Positions 25,916-35,312 are shown, counted from the stretch's first letter. The stretch is 64,000 nt of DNA from Paenibacillus sp. J5C2022 (GCF_025567625.1 NZ_JAOQJC010000009.1:62001-126000); one strand, 5' to 3'. Numbers and translations: made by a program. Notes: generated by a model not told the origin, from the letters alone.

Positions 25916-26275
25916 CTAGCTGGATACCCTAACATCCTGTACAAATATATTAACCTCTTCCACCTGCAAGCCCGCAATCTCCCGCATCACATATCCTACC
26001 TTGGACTGAATATTATGTGCGACCTCTGAAATCCTGGTGCCGTAGCTCACGATAATGTGCAAGTCGATATGAAGTCGTTCGTTCTCCCTTCGAATCACGA
26101 CGCCGCGCGTCCAGTTCTCTCTTCCAAGCAGCTCGGCGATTCCGTCCTTCAACTGCTTGCGCGAAGCCATCCCAACCAGTCCATAACATTCCATGGCGGC
26201 CGAGCCGGCAATGACGGCAAGGCAATGATCGGTAACAAATACGGAGCCTCTCTCCGAATCGATTTGAAGTGCCAT
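25916..26275 (-). CDS. Asp23/Gls24 family envelope stress protein (YloU-like)
   Basis: The 119-residue protein has 'GSVFVTDHCLAVIAGSAAMECYGLVGMASR' near the N-terminus and 'VEEVNIFVQDVRV' at the end, diagnostic of Asp23/Gls24 proteins, which can form membrane-associated assemblies. The ATG at 26275 (AGGAG about nine bases upstream) is chosen over a start seven codons earlier. It precedes fakA by 18 bases and is divergent from rpmB, the same layout as yloU-yloV and rpmB in Bacillus subtilis. The exact role is unknown. Confidence 0.9.
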   Translation of the reverse strand: MALQIDSERGSVFVTDHCLAVIAGSAAMECYGLVGMASRKQLKDGIAELLGRENWTRGVVIRRENERLHIDLHIIVSYGTRISEVAHNIQSKVGYVMREIAGLQVEEVNIFVQDVRVSS

Positions 26276-26386
26276 GGTTACACACGCTCCTGTCATCTAT
26301 ATTATGGACTATGTACCATTGTACTATAAAAGATACCGATATTGAAGTCCGCGCCACAAAATCGCCCTGCCGAAATCAGATTAAGG

Positions 26387-26415
26387 TTGAACAGAACTGC
26401 AGTTTATGGTACGAT
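26387..26415 (+). promoter_or_regulatory. SigA-type promoter of rpmB
   Basis: TTGAAC (26387-26392), 17-base spacer, TACGAT (26410-26415). It lies about 125 bases upstream of the rpmB start in the divergent yloU-rpmB interval, and is the best sigma-A pair I see there. Confidence 0.5.
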
Positions 26416-26539
26416 ATTCGAGTGTGTTTAATGATATTCTCTCTAATACAGAATGAGACGGCACACGCCGCAGGCCATAAGACCAGCGTGAGCTCATGAA
26501 TCGAGATCGGAACCAGCAATACGTTAAGGAGGTGTAGTC

Positions 26540-26728
26540 ATGTCCCGCAAATGTTATCTGACAGGCAAGTCGCCTAAGAAAGGCAACCATGTATCCCATG
26601 CCAACAACAAAACACGCCGCAATTGGGGCGTAAACGTTCAGAAGGTACGCATTCTCGTCGACGGTAAGCCAAAGCGCGTATACGTGAGCGCTCGCGCTCT
26701 GAAATCCGGCAAGGTTACCCGCGTATAG
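26540..26728 (+). CDS. rpmB: 50S ribosomal protein L28
   Basis: The 62-residue L28 reads [29 protein letters not shown]... and ends in 'SGKVTRV', the normal Firmicute length. It joins the large ribosomal subunit near the E site. A strong AAGGAGGTG precedes the ATG. Only one Cys lies in the N-terminal region (Cys5), so this is the zinc-free (C-minus) form. It is monocistronic, with a promoter upstream and a strong terminator downstream. Confidence 0.98.
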   Translation: MSRKCYLTGKSPKKGNHVSHANNKTRRNWGVNVQKVRILVDGKPKRVYVSARALKSGKVTRV

Positions 26729-26750
26729 TGTGGCGCCGCCACCTGACAAA

Positions 26751-26777
26751 AGCACCTGAATATCAGGTGCTTTTTTT
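26751..26777 (+). terminator. Rho-independent terminator of rpmB
   Basis: AGCACCTGA (26751-26759) pairs with TCAGGTGCT (26763-26771) around ATA and is followed by a run of seven T. It is a textbook strong terminator. Confidence 0.93.
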
Positions 26778-26872
26778 ACATGAATTCATAAGCCTCGGAG
26801 TCCCCGCAAAGCACCTGTGCTAGCATCGCAGCAAAGCCTCGCTTCGTGGGATTATTTTGAATGCTGTTGCGG

Positions 26873-26953
26873 TCAGTTTTTTTGAAACGTATTCAGTATC
26901 GCTTTCACGAAACCACCCAAAAACTTAGGCAGCTTAATCGTATAAAATTTCAT
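26873..26953 (-). CDS. spoVM: Stage V sporulation protein M
   Basis: The 26-residue peptide begins MKFYTIKLPKFLGGFVK and ends in an amphipathic helix, as in Bacillus SpoVM, including Pro9, which is needed to sense membrane curvature. SpoVM recognises the convex forespore membrane and anchors SpoIVA for coat and cortex assembly. GGAGGG lies just upstream of the ATG. A sigma-E-like promoter lies 66-94 bases upstream. It is at the standard end of the prkC-rsgA-rpe cluster. Confidence 0.96.
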   Translation of the reverse strand: MKFYTIKLPKFLGGFVKAILNTFQKN

Positions 26954-27018
26954 GTCCCATCCCTCCTCAGACACGCTCATGAAATATTTCCGTAGCCTAT
27001 CCCGCGCTCATGTAACCA

Positions 27019-27047
27019 TAGTATGCGGAGCCACATTGTCCTATTCC
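27019..27047 (-). promoter_or_regulatory. Sigma-E-like promoter of spoVM
   Basis: On the minus strand GAATAGG (27047-27041) and CATACTAT (27026-27019) are spaced by 14 bases. They compare with the mother-cell sigma-E consensus (-35 GHATATT-like, -10 CATACAHT-like): the -10 has one mismatch and the -35 two. spoVM is a known sigma-E target in Bacillus. Confidence 0.5.
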
Positions 27048-27071
27048 ATGACAAGCGCCCTTTCTGAAGGA

Positions 27072-27350
27072 TTACAACATGCTCGTCATCATGTCCGGAT
27101 TCTCTCTCATATACTGATAGATGGCGAAAGCGATTGCAACAAGAAAGTAAAAAATAATAGCGGTAACGATAAAAGCCACCCGAAGCCCGATCGTGTCGTA
27201 CAGACGGAAAAACCGTATTCCGATGACAAGCGCAAGCAGCGAAAAAGCGTAGCGGATAATCGGCGTAATCTGGGCGAACAAGGCGAGCGCGAAGCCCGCC
27301 AGAAATGCGTATAAAACGACCCAGAACGCCGTCTTCAACGAACTGTTCAA
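27072..27350 (-). CDS. Small membrane protein of unknown function
   Basis: The 92-residue protein has three hydrophobic segments (about 7-27, 34-46, 56-80) separated by short charged turns and no recognised domain. The TTG start is supported by a nearly ideal ribosome site, AAGGAGGATCACC, which overlaps the rpe stop, so it is translated with rpe. In Bacillus subtilis this position holds thiN (thiamin pyrophosphokinase); no ThiN motif is present here. I do not recognise the function. Confidence 0.75.
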   Translation of the reverse strand: MNSSLKTAFWVVLYAFLAGFALALFAQITPIIRYAFSLLALVIGIRFFRLYDTIGLRVAFIVTAIIFYFLVAIAFAIYQYMRENPDMMTSML

Positions 27351-27362
27351 AGGTGATCCTCC

Positions 27363-28007
27363 TTAGCGCAAAGATAGAATAGCTTGCTGTCGGTCGTCTT
27401 CGCCGAACACGGCATTGCCTGCGACGAGCACATTCGCGCCCGCCTCTCTGACCTGACGCGCCGTGTCCCCGTTAATGCCGCCGTCCACCTGCACATGTAC
27501 GCCGGACAATCCGCGCTCCTGCAGCATCGCTTGCAGACTGCGCAGCTTGTTCAGCGAATACGGGATGAAGGACTGGCCTCCGAAGCCGGGATTGACTGTC
27601 ATGATCAGGACAAGGTCCACGTCATGCAGCATCGGCTCCAGCACGGAGACGGGCGTTGCGGGATTGATGGCCACGCCTGCCGGCAAGCCCTTGTCCTTGA
27701 TGTAATGAATCGTTCTGTGCAAGTGCGTACACGCTTCATAGTGCACCGTAATCCGATCCGCTCCGGCAGCGATATATGCGTCGAGTGACAGCTCGGGCCG
27801 CTCAATCATAAGATGCACATCGAATGGCAGCTTCGTCGCAGGACGAACCGCGGAGATAACGGGCGGTCCGAACGTCAGATTGGGAACGAATGCTCCGTCC
27901 ATGACATCGACGTGAATCCAATCCGCCCCGGCGGTCTCGGCTGCCGTTATCTCTTCACCCAGACGGGAAAAATCCGCAGAAAGAATGGATGGCGCAATTA
28001 TGGTCAT
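27363..28007 (-). CDS. rpe: Ribulose-phosphate 3-epimerase
   Basis: Rpe interconverts ribulose-5-phosphate and xylulose-5-phosphate in the pentose phosphate pathway. The 214-residue TIM barrel has 'APSILSADFSRL', 'WIHVDVMDGAFVPNLTFGP', 'FDVHLMIERP', 'MTVNPGFGGQSFI' and 'VQVDGGINGDTARQV', with the metal ligands His and Asp in these motifs. It lies between rsgA and the small membrane gene, with only six bases separating it from rsgA. Confidence 0.97.
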   Translation of the reverse strand: MTIIAPSILSADFSRLGEEITAAETAGADWIHVDVMDGAFVPNLTFGPPVISAVRPATKLPFDVHLMIERPELSLDAYIAAGADRITVHYEACTHLHRTIHYIKDKGLPAGVAINPATPVSVLEPMLHDVDLVLIMTVNPGFGGQSFIPYSLNKLRSLQAMLQERGLSGVHVQVDGGINGDTARQVREAGANVLVAGNAVFGEDDRQQAILSLR

Positions 28008-28013
28008 GGTTAA

Positions 28014-28940
28014 TCAGTACCTCCGTTTTTTATCGTTCAATTCCGCAAGGAACAGCCGGTAATGCTCATAGCGGCTCTGTTCCATCTCGCCGCGCTCCAG
28101 CGCAGCTATTATCGCGCAGCCCGGCTCATGGGAATGGGTGCAGCCGCGGAACTTGCAATCGCCCGACAGCTCCCGTATTTCCACGAATCCGTAGCCCAGA
28201 TCTTCAATGCCAAGCTCCTCGAAGTCCAGTTGGCTGAAGCCAGGCGTATCCGCCACATATCCTCCGCCGATATCGATCAGCTCAACATGCCGCGTCGTAT
28301 GCTTGCCCCGCCCCAGCTTGTTGCTGATCGCATTGGTCGCCAGCGACAGCCCCGGTACGATGGCGTTAAGCAAGGAGGACTTGCCTACCCCGGATTGCCC
28401 GGCGAACACGGCGACGTGCCCGCTCAGCCGCTCCTGCAGCTGCTGAACGCCTTCGCCTCTATTGGAGCTTGTACCGAATATATCGTAACCGAGGCCGCCA
28501 TAGATGCGGCGTACCGAAGAGATCGCTTGCGCGATCTCTTCGGCATCTTCCTCATCTTGCAAGTCCTGCTTGCTTAAGCATAGCACGGCCGGAATGTCCG
28601 CATATTCAATGTGCAGCAGGAATTTGTCCAACAGCTGCAGATTGAGCTCCGGCTCCGAGACGGAGAACACAAGAACAGCCAGATCGACATTGGCGACGGG
28701 CGGTCTTATCAGCTCGGAAGTACGGGGCAGCAGCTCTTCGACGGTGCCTTCGCCGTTCTCCGTCACGCTGTAGACGACGCGATCGCCTACGAGCGGCGTC
28801 AATCCCCGCTTCTTGAAGATGCCGCGCGCCCGACACTGCAGCGTCTCTCCGTGCTGCGAATCGTCGGGCTTGACATAATAGAATCCACTGAGCGCCTTGA
28901 CGATCAATCCCTGCTGCTTATGGCTGCTGCTCTTGCTCAT
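28014..28940 (-). CDS. rsgA: Ribosome small-subunit GTPase RsgA (CpgA/YloQ)
   Basis: RsgA helps late 30S maturation and releases on GTP hydrolysis. The 308-residue protein has an N-terminal OB fold, then a circularly permuted GTPase with G4 'LSKQDL' before G1 'GQSGVGKSSLLN' and G3 'DTPGF', then a zinc motif 'CKFRGCTHSHEPGCAI'. Its start lies inside the end of prkC (23-base overlap) after GGAG, so the two are coupled. In Bacillus the homologous CpgA is phosphorylated by PrkC. Confidence 0.97.
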   Translation of the reverse strand: MSKSSSHKQQGLIVKALSGFYYVKPDDSQHGETLQCRARGIFKKRGLTPLVGDRVVYSVTENGEGTVEELLPRTSELIRPPVANVDLAVLVFSVSEPELNLQLLDKFLLHIEYADIPAVLCLSKQDLQDEEDAEEIAQAISSVRRIYGGLGYDIFGTSSNRGEGVQQLQERLSGHVAVFAGQSGVGKSSLLNAIVPGLSLATNAISNKLGRGKHTTRHVELIDIGGGYVADTPGFSQLDFEELGIEDLGYGFVEIRELSGDCKFRGCTHSHEPGCAIIAALERGEMEQSRYEHYRLFLAELNDKKRRY

Positions 28941-31077
28941 TCGCTTCTCCTACTCCTTCATTATCCGGCTGGCTGCCGTCTCCGGCTTCATCATCGGCGA
29001 CTTCCGCTTGCACCGGCGCTTCCGTAGGCTCCTGGGAAGGCGGCGGAGTCTCCTCTCCGGGAATGGAGACATCGGAGTTCCCGCCCGACTTCGCATCCTC
29101 ATACGAGATCGACAGCACTTCCATAAGCTCCTTGTCGCGGTAGATCATAATGCGCGCAGTCGTATCCGGCGCCAGGATGACCGTGACCGGAATCGTGATG
29201 CCATCCGTAATGTTGTATGTGCCCCCGTCCAAATTCTCGCCGGAAGCATCGGAATACTCGATTCTCACTTCGCTCGTTTTATTGAAATTGGCAGGGTAGA
29301 TCGTAAATCTCGCCTGATGTGTGATCGCATCCTCCGGCGGTCCCGTACTGACGCTAATCTTGACCTTAGATTCCTTCGAAACCTCGTCGTTCACTTCGTT
29401 GCCCACAATTTCAATGACATTGCCCTTCTTGATTACATAGCTCGGCACGTACTGGATATCCTCTTCGTTCAGCACGAGGAAGTGCGACTTCAGAAGCTGC
29501 CTCGCCACCTTCAGCTCCACATCGATAATATCCGGAATCGTCGTCGGCTCCGGCCCCAGACTGACGACGAAGGAGACGCTGGCCGTCTCAGGGTCGATCC
29601 GCGTGCCTGCGGCAGGTACCTGTTCCAGTATTATGCCCGCTTCCTCGTCTTCGTTGTTCACTTCTTCAATGCGAATCCGCTTCTCGTCGATTCCCATGGC
29701 GATCAGCTCATCCAGCACATCTTGCTTGTCCTTGCCGACATACGGCCCCATCTCTTTCATCTCCGGGCCGTCGCTGACGAACAGTTCAATGAATGAGCCT
29801 TCCTTCACCTTCATATTCTTCTTCGTCTGGTCGAATACCTGATCAAGCGGTATATCCTTCCGGAATTCCCGCGTCACCGGCTCCTTCACCTTCAGGCCGG
29901 CCGCTTCAATCTCCTTCCTCGCCTCAGTCAAGCTCTTATCGACGACGTTAGGCACTTCGACCTCTTCCGGATTCAGCTTATCCAGCAGAATGAAGAAGCC
30001 CCAGACCATGAGCGCGAGAAGCAGCAGCGTCGTACTTACGACGGCGACCGGCTTCTTCCAGCCCCTCTTCTTGCTCGCCACGCCAGTATCCTCCCAGTGA
30101 GTGCCGGTGTGGGAAATGGTCGCATGCTTGCTGGTCGTGTCAGATGCGTGCGCCGTCGTGCCCTTCGGCATAACCGCATCGCCGCGAATGGCGGGCATGA
30201 TCTTCGTCTCATCCAGATCACCAGACGATTGAAATGCAATTTTCGGTTCGTTCAGCCGTCCCGGCGCCAAGCAGTTCTCCAGGTCTTGCTGCATCTGCTT
30301 CGCCGATTCATAACGCTCGGACGGATTTTTGCGCATCGCCTTCAGGATGACGTTCTCCACGCTTTGCGGAATATGCGGATTGACGGCGCGCGGTTCGTCG
30401 AACGTCTCCTGCAGATGCTTCAGCGCGACGCTGATGGGACTCTCGCCCAGGAACGGCAGCTTGCCGGTCAGCATCTGGTAGAGCACGATGCCCAGCGAAT
30501 ACAGATCCGACTTCTCCCCGGCGTTGATGCCCTTGGCATGCTCCGGCGAGAAGTAGTGCACAGAGCCTACGACAGACCCCGTATGCGTAATGGTGGAAGC
30601 CGTCACCGCGCGCGCAATCCCGAAGTCCGTCACTTTCACGCGGCCGTTGTTGCCGATCAGAATATTGTGGGGCTTGATGTCGCGATGGATAATGTGATTA
30701 TGATGCGCGTGATCCAATGCGTCGCATATTTGCTGGGCGATGCGCACAGCTTCATCTGCTTGCAGAGGAGCGCGCTCGGCGATAATTTCATTAAGATTAT
30801 GGCCTTCCACGTATTCCATGACGATATAGTGCGTGTCGTCCTCTTGGCCGACATCGTATATGCTGACTACGTTGGGATGAGACAATGAAGCTGCGGATTG
30901 CGCCTCGCGGTTGAAGCGGCGAATGAACTCATCGTCATTGACGAACTGCTGGCGCAGCACCTTCACCGCTACGTGACGGTTCAGCAGCACATCGTGCGCC
31001 TTGTAGACCAAGGCCATGCCGCCTCCGCCTATTCGAGACAGTATCTCGTACCGTCCGCCCAGGTTATGTCCTATCAT
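28918..31077 (-). CDS. prkC: Serine/threonine protein kinase PrkC with three PASTA domains
   Basis: PrkC senses muropeptides or lipid II outside the cell and phosphorylates cytoplasmic targets. The 719-residue protein has a Hanks kinase (about 10-270; Lys39, catalytic Asp133 in HRDIKPHN, DFG 151-153), a linker, one transmembrane helix (343-365), then three PASTA repeats (about 372-437, 440-508, 510-580). A further beta-rich domain and an unstructured Glu/Pro tail follow. It overlaps the phosphatase gene by ATGA, so kinase and phosphatase are made together. The acidic tail after PASTA 3 is longer than in Bacillus PrkC. Confidence 0.96.
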   Translation of the reverse strand: MIGHNLGGRYEILSRIGGGGMALVYKAHDVLLNRHVAVKVLRQQFVNDDEFIRRFNREAQSAASLSHPNVVSIYDVGQEDDTHYIVMEYVEGHNLNEIIAERAPLQADEAVRIAQQICDALDHAHHNHIIHRDIKPHNILIGNNGRVKVTDFGIARAVTASTITHTGSVVGSVHYFSPEHAKGINAGEKSDLYSLGIVLYQMLTGKLPFLGESPISVALKHLQETFDEPRAVNPHIPQSVENVILKAMRKNPSERYESAKQMQQDLENCLAPGRLNEPKIAFQSSGDLDETKIMPAIRGDAVMPKGTTAHASDTTSKHATISHTGTHWEDTGVASKKRGWKKPVAVVSTTLLLLALMVWGFFILLDKLNPEEVEVPNVVDKSLTEARKEIEAAGLKVKEPVTREFRKDIPLDQVFDQTKKNMKVKEGSFIELFVSDGPEMKEMGPYVGKDKQDVLDELIAMGIDEKRIRIEEVNNEDEEAGIILEQVPAAGTRIDPETASVSFVVSLGPEPTTIPDIIDVELKVARQLLKSHFLVLNEEDIQYVPSYVIKKGNVIEIVGNEVNDEVSKESKVKISVSTGPPEDAITHQARFTIYPANFNKTSEVRIEYSDASGENLDGGTYNITDGITIPVTVILAPDTTARIMIYRDKELMEVLSISYEDAKSGGNSDVSIPGEETPPPSQEPTEAPVQAEVADDEAGDGSQPDNEGVGEANEQEQQP

Positions 31078-31841
31078 AGCTCATTCTCCTCCCGTTCGCC
31101 TGCGGATAGACGCAAGAGCACGACCGTGACATTGTCGTCTCCTCCCGCCTCCAGCGCAAGCTGGATGAGGTGCTCCGCGCCGGCCTCCAATTCCCAGCCG
31201 GAGGATGCCATCGTCACCAGCATCTGGCCTTCGTTCACCAGATTGCTGAGACCGTCGCTGCAGAGCAGCAATACATCGTCCGATGCCCATGTCATGGACT
31301 TGACGTCGATGTCGACGCGAGCATCCGTCCCGACCGCTCTCGTAAGCACATTGCGGCGCGGATGATGGGCCGCCTCCTCAGGACTCAGCTGACCGGATCG
31401 AAGCAGCTCGTTCACAAGGGAGTGGTCCTCCGTCAGCAGCGTGATGGAGTCCTTCCCCAGCTTGTAAGCCCGGCTGTCCCCGACATGGCCGACGATTGCC
31501 CTGCCCCTCTGCAGCAGCGCGGCTACGATCGTCGTCCCCATGTTATGATACTTCTCATCCTTGGAGGCCATCGCGTGAATCGATTCGTTCGCCGTGCTGA
31601 TCGCTTGGCGCATCAGCATCTTCGCTTCTTCTTCGGAGAACGCGGACTTCTCCGCGCTCTGCTCCAACGTGCTGCGGAACGCCTCCACGGCCATCCTGCT
31701 CGCCACATCGCCGGCCAGATGGCCGCCCATGCCGTCGGCCACGATCGCCAGCGCGATGCTGTCGCCGAGCCGGCCGACCCAGGCATGGTCTTCATTGACA
31801 TGACGGACTCGTCCGACATGCGTTCGATAAGCTGTTAACAT
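31074..31841 (-). CDS. prpC: PP2C-type Ser/Thr phosphatase (Stp/PrpC), partner of PrkC
   Basis: This metal-dependent phosphatase reverses PrkC phosphorylation. The 255-residue chain shows the PP2C motifs 'VNEDHAWVG', 'IVADGMGGHLAGDVAS' (metal Asp), 'GHVGDSRAYKL', 'LTEDHSLV', 'LTRAVGTDARVDID', 'LLLCSDGLSNLV' and 'GGDDNVTVVLL'. It ends within the first codons of prkC (ATGA). It follows rlmN by seven bases, as in Bacillus. Confidence 0.96.
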   Translation of the reverse strand: MLTAYRTHVGRVRHVNEDHAWVGRLGDSIALAIVADGMGGHLAGDVASRMAVEAFRSTLEQSAEKSAFSEEEAKMLMRQAISTANESIHAMASKDEKYHNMGTTIVAALLQRGRAIVGHVGDSRAYKLGKDSITLLTEDHSLVNELLRSGQLSPEEAAHHPRRNVLTRAVGTDARVDIDVKSMTWASDDVLLLCSDGLSNLVNEGQMLVTMASSGWELEAGAEHLIQLALEAGGDDNVTVVLLRLSAGEREENEL

Positions 31842-31848
31842 AACGTCC

Positions 31849-32895
31849 TCACCTCGCCGTGGACTCCATATGCTTGGCCCTTAATTGGCCGCAAGCGGCC
31901 GCAATGTCATGCCCCTGCTCCCTGCGGATCGTCACGTTAACTCCCTTGTTCTCCAGAATGCGCGCGAATTCGAATATATCGTTGCGCGGCGTTCGCACAT
32001 AGTTGCGTTCGGGCACATGATTGACAGGGATCAGATTCACATGGCATAACAGATCCTTCAACACTTCCGCAAGCTCTTCGGCATGCTCGGGGCGGTCGTT
32101 CACCCCGCCGATCAGAGCGTATTCGAACGTGATCCTTCTTCCTGTCTTGGCCAGGTAATAGCGGCACGCTTCCATGACGTCCTCGAACGGGAAGCGCCGG
32201 TTGACCGGCATCAGCTTGGAGCGCAGCTTGTCGTTCGGCGCATGGATGGACAACGCCAGATTAATCTGCGTATTCTCATCCGCGAATTTGTACATGCTCG
32301 GCACGATGCCGCTGGTGGACACCGTGATGTGCCTCTGACCGATGTGAAGCCCCTTCTCGTGTATCATGATTCGGAGGAACGCCATCGTCGCGTCATAGTT
32401 CTCGAACGGCTCGCCGGAGCCCATAATGACGATGCTGGACACGCGCTCTTCCGTCGCGTCGAGCATCTGCTGGGCCGTCACCACCTGCGCCACAATCTCG
32501 CCCGCCGTCAGATTCCGCTTCAGACCGCCCAGCGTCGATGCGCAGAACGTGCAGCCGATCCGGCAGCCGACCTGCGTCGTCACGCATATGCTATTGCCGT
32601 AGCTGTGCCGCATAATGACCGTCTCGATCGCATGGGCGTCATGCAGACCGAACAGGAACTTGACCGTTCCATCCTTGGACTCCAGCTTCGTAATCTCCTC
32701 CAGCGTGACGAACTGAAAGCTTTCCTCCAGCTTCTGCCTCAGTTCCTTGGACAGATTCGTCATCTCGCCGAAGTCCTTCACTCGCTTCACGTAGATCCAT
32801 TGGAACAACTGTTCCGCGCGGAAGGCCGGCTCGCCGTTGTCCTTCATCCATTCCTTCAACTGCTCGTACGTATAGTCATAAATAAAAGGTTTCAT
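31849..32895 (-). CDS. rlmN: 23S rRNA (adenine-2503-C2)-/tRNA methyltransferase RlmN
   Basis: RlmN is a radical SAM enzyme that methylates C2 of A2503 in 23S rRNA and A37 in some tRNAs. The radical-SAM cluster motif CRIGCTFC (CxxxCxxC) is present, as are 'GEPFENYD', '[14 protein letters not shown]' and the C-terminal catalytic Cys region '[10 protein letters not shown]'. I take the ATG at 32895, with AGGTG nine bases upstream, rather than the ATG seven codons earlier. The length of 348 residues is normal. Confidence 0.96.
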   Translation of the reverse strand: MKPFIYDYTYEQLKEWMKDNGEPAFRAEQLFQWIYVKRVKDFGEMTNLSKELRQKLEESFQFVTLEEITKLESKDGTVKFLFGLHDAHAIETVIMRHSYGNSICVTTQVGCRIGCTFCASTLGGLKRNLTAGEIVAQVVTAQQMLDATEERVSSIVIMGSGEPFENYDATMAFLRIMIHEKGLHIGQRHITVSTSGIVPSMYKFADENTQINLALSIHAPNDKLRSKLMPVNRRFPFEDVMEACRYYLAKTGRRITFEYALIGGVNDRPEHAEELAEVLKDLLCHVNLIPVNHVPERNYVRTPRNDIFEFARILENKGVNVTIRREQGHDIAAACGQLRAKHMESTAR

Positions 32896-32972
32896 CTCAT
32901 CACACCTATATTTCAAAGTAGCATTGTCGATTCATTTTACCACAAACGTCCATCCGGAGCGAACCAAGCCGC

Positions 32973-34358
32973 TTATGCGCGCCTGATCAAGCGGGCGATA
33001 TAGAACCCGTCGCTATCGAAGTGCTGCGGCAGCAGCTGGAGCTGACCGTCGAACTGCGCGCCGATAACCCCCTTCTCCTCCAGCTTGCGCAACAGCGGCT
33101 GCGGCCAGCCGGCATCCAGCGCGTATTCCGGATGCTCCTTCAGGAATGCTGCGATCTGATGCTCGTTCTCTTCCTTCTCCACCGTGCATGTGCTGTACAA
33201 GAGGACGCCGCCGGGACGCACGAGCCCGCTTGCAGCATGAAGCAGCCTGCGCTGCAGCGCGGCGATGGAGGCGATGTCCGACTCCTCCTTCGTCCACCGT
33301 ATCTCCGGCTTGCGGCGAATGACGCCGAAGCCGGAGCATGGCGCATCCAGCAGCACCGCATCCATGGAGCCTGCCGGGAACCGTTCCGCCAATGCTCCCG
33401 CATCGCCGGTGATCGCCTCCACATTGCCAAGCCGAAGCCGCTCCGCTCCTTGCTGAATCAGCTTCCGCTTATGCTCGTGCAGATCGTTGGCCCACACCTT
33501 GCCCGTCCCCTTCATCAGCTCCGCGATATGGAGCGCCTTGCCGCCCGGAGCCGCGCAGCAATCCAGCACCGTCATGCCCTCCTCCGGCGACAGCACCTCT
33601 GCGACGAGCATCGAGCTTTCGTCCTGCATGGACCACTTCCCGGCCCGGTAGCCGTCCGAATCCACCAGATTGCCGCCCTTCCTGACGATAATGCCCGAAG
33701 CGGCAATCGGGGAAGCCTCTGCGGCAAGCCCCTCCCGCTGCAGCTCCTGCAGCAGATCCGACGGATCTTGCAGCATGCCGTTCGCCCGGATGCTGCCGTG
33801 CGGCGGCTCATTGCCCGCAGCGCATATCGCTTCCGCCGTCTCCATGCCGTAGACGTCCGCCCAGCGCCGCACCAGCCATTCCGGGTAGGAATGGCGGACG
33901 GCGACGGTCGCCATCGGCTCACCCGCATCGATGCGGGCTTCCGTCAAGTCGCTCAGACGGCGAACCATGTTGCGCAGGACGCCGTTCACCATGCCCGCAA
34001 TGCCGCGATGGCTGCGCCGCTTCGCTATATCGACCGCTTCGTTGACCGCGGCATGGGAGGGCACTCGCTCCAGATAGAGCAGCTGATAGGCGCTCATGCG
34101 CAGCAGCTGCAGCACCCAAGGCTCTATACCGTGCAGCCCCTTCGCCCGGAAGCCCGCGATCCAGTAATCCAGCGTCTTCTTGCGGGCGATCGTGCCGTAC
34201 ACCAGCTCCGTCGCCAGCGCGGCATCCGCACGGGACAGCTCCGCCTCCTGCAGCATCCGGTTCAACTGAATGTTGCTGTATGCGCCGCTCTGCTCCACCT
34301 TGACCAGCGCGTCAAGCGCCAGCTCCCTGGGCGAGCGCGCCGCTTGCCGCCGCTTCAT
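32973..34358 (-). CDS. rsmB: 16S rRNA (cytosine-967-C5)-methyltransferase RsmB
   Basis: RsmB methylates C967 of 16S rRNA. The 461-residue protein has an N-terminal NusB-like RNA-binding domain ('ARSPRELALDALVKVEQSGAY'), then a SAM methyltransferase with 'VLDCCAAPGGKALHIAEL', 'LLDAPCSGFGVIRRKPEI' (PCSG with a catalytic Cys) and 'LLYSTCTVEKEENE' (second catalytic Cys). The ATG at 34358 overlaps the fmt stop as ATGA; the longer open frame upstream is fmt read in another phase. Confidence 0.96.
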   Translation of the reverse strand: MKRRQAARSPRELALDALVKVEQSGAYSNIQLNRMLQEAELSRADAALATELVYGTIARKKTLDYWIAGFRAKGLHGIEPWVLQLLRMSAYQLLYLERVPSHAAVNEAVDIAKRRSHRGIAGMVNGVLRNMVRRLSDLTEARIDAGEPMATVAVRHSYPEWLVRRWADVYGMETAEAICAAGNEPPHGSIRANGMLQDPSDLLQELQREGLAAEASPIAASGIIVRKGGNLVDSDGYRAGKWSMQDESSMLVAEVLSPEEGMTVLDCCAAPGGKALHIAELMKGTGKVWANDLHEHKRKLIQQGAERLRLGNVEAITGDAGALAERFPAGSMDAVLLDAPCSGFGVIRRKPEIRWTKEESDIASIAALQRRLLHAASGLVRPGGVLLYSTCTVEKEENEHQIAAFLKEHPEYALDAGWPQPLLRKLEEKGVIGAQFDGQLQLLPQHFDSDGFYIARLIRRA

Positions 34359-35308
34359 TGCGGGCTCCCGGAGCGGAAGCTTGCGCCAGGCTCCAGGCGA
34401 GCCCCTTTCAGCCAGTCGGCGGCCTGCATCGCCTTCTTGCCCGCCGGCTGAATCTCCGTCAGCAGCAGCGTTCCGTCTCCCGTCTGCACCGCTATGCCGT
34501 TCTTGTCCGCGGCGATAATCGTGCCCGGAGTGCAATCGCCGGATGCTTGTCCCCCGTCCGGACATGAGCACGCCCGCACCTTGAACACTTCGTCGTTCAA
34601 ATAAGTGAATGCCCCTGCCATCGGGGAGAGCCCTCTCACCTGATTGCGAATGGCATGAGCGGAGCGTCCCCAATCTATTCTTTCGTCCTCGCGCGTCAGA
34701 TTGGGGGCGTAGGTCGCTTCTTCCTCGACCTGCGGAATGCCCTTCGCCTCTCCGGAGATAATCGCCGGCAGAGTATTCTTGAGCAGCTCCGCTCCTGCAA
34801 GGCTCAGCTTCTGGAACAGAGTGCCTGAAGTGTCGTCCTCCTCAATCGGAACTTCAACCCTGCTGATCATGTCGCCCGTGTCGAGTCCTTCCGCCATATA
34901 CATAATGGTGACGCCCGTTACGGATTCCCCTTCCATAATGGAGCGTTGTATCGGCGCACCGCCGCGGTACTTCGGCAGCAGGGAGCCGTGCACGTTAATG
35001 CAGCCGAATCGCGGGATATCCAGCACCGCTTTCGGCAATATCTGCCCGTATGCCGCCGTCACGATCAAGTCCGGCTTCAGCTCCGCGATGGCTTCGACCG
35101 CTTCCGGCCGCCTCATCCGCTCGGGCTGCAGGACAGGCAGTCCATACGACAACGCCGCTTCCTTGAGAGGCGGCGGCGTAAGCACTTTTTTCCGGCCTTG
35201 CGGACGATCCGGCTGCGTCACGACCGCAGCGATCTCATAGCCTTGTTCCATCAGCATCGCAAGAGAAGGGACGGCGAATGTCGGCGTCCCCATGAATACA
35301 ATACGCAT
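34355..35308 (-). CDS. fmt: Methionyl-tRNA formyltransferase
   Basis: Fmt formylates initiator Met-tRNA using 10-formyltetrahydrofolate. The 317-residue protein has the N-terminal formyltransferase domain: 'IVFMGTPTFAVPSL', the catalytic signature 'INVHGSLLPKYRGGAPIQ' with Asn and His, and 'GVTIMYMAEGLDTGDM'. A C-terminal OB-like domain follows. It is preceded by def four bases upstream and followed by rsmB with a 4-base overlap, so formylation and deformylation enzymes are co-expressed. Confidence 0.96.
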   Translation of the reverse strand: MRIVFMGTPTFAVPSLAMLMEQGYEIAAVVTQPDRPQGRKKVLTPPPLKEAALSYGLPVLQPERMRRPEAVEAIAELKPDLIVTAAYGQILPKAVLDIPRFGCINVHGSLLPKYRGGAPIQRSIMEGESVTGVTIMYMAEGLDTGDMISRVEVPIEEDDTSGTLFQKLSLAGAELLKNTLPAIISGEAKGIPQVEEEATYAPNLTREDERIDWGRSAHAIRNQVRGLSPMAGAFTYLNDEVFKVRACSCPDGGQASGDCTPGTIIAADKNGIAVQTGDGTLLLTEIQPAGKKAMQAADWLKGARLEPGASFRSGSPQ

Positions 35309-35312
35309 CCTT

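Noticed and set aside
33021..34451. 476-codon frame antisense to rsmB
   Set aside because: rsmB carries all catalytic motifs; the antisense frame has none and no ribosome site.
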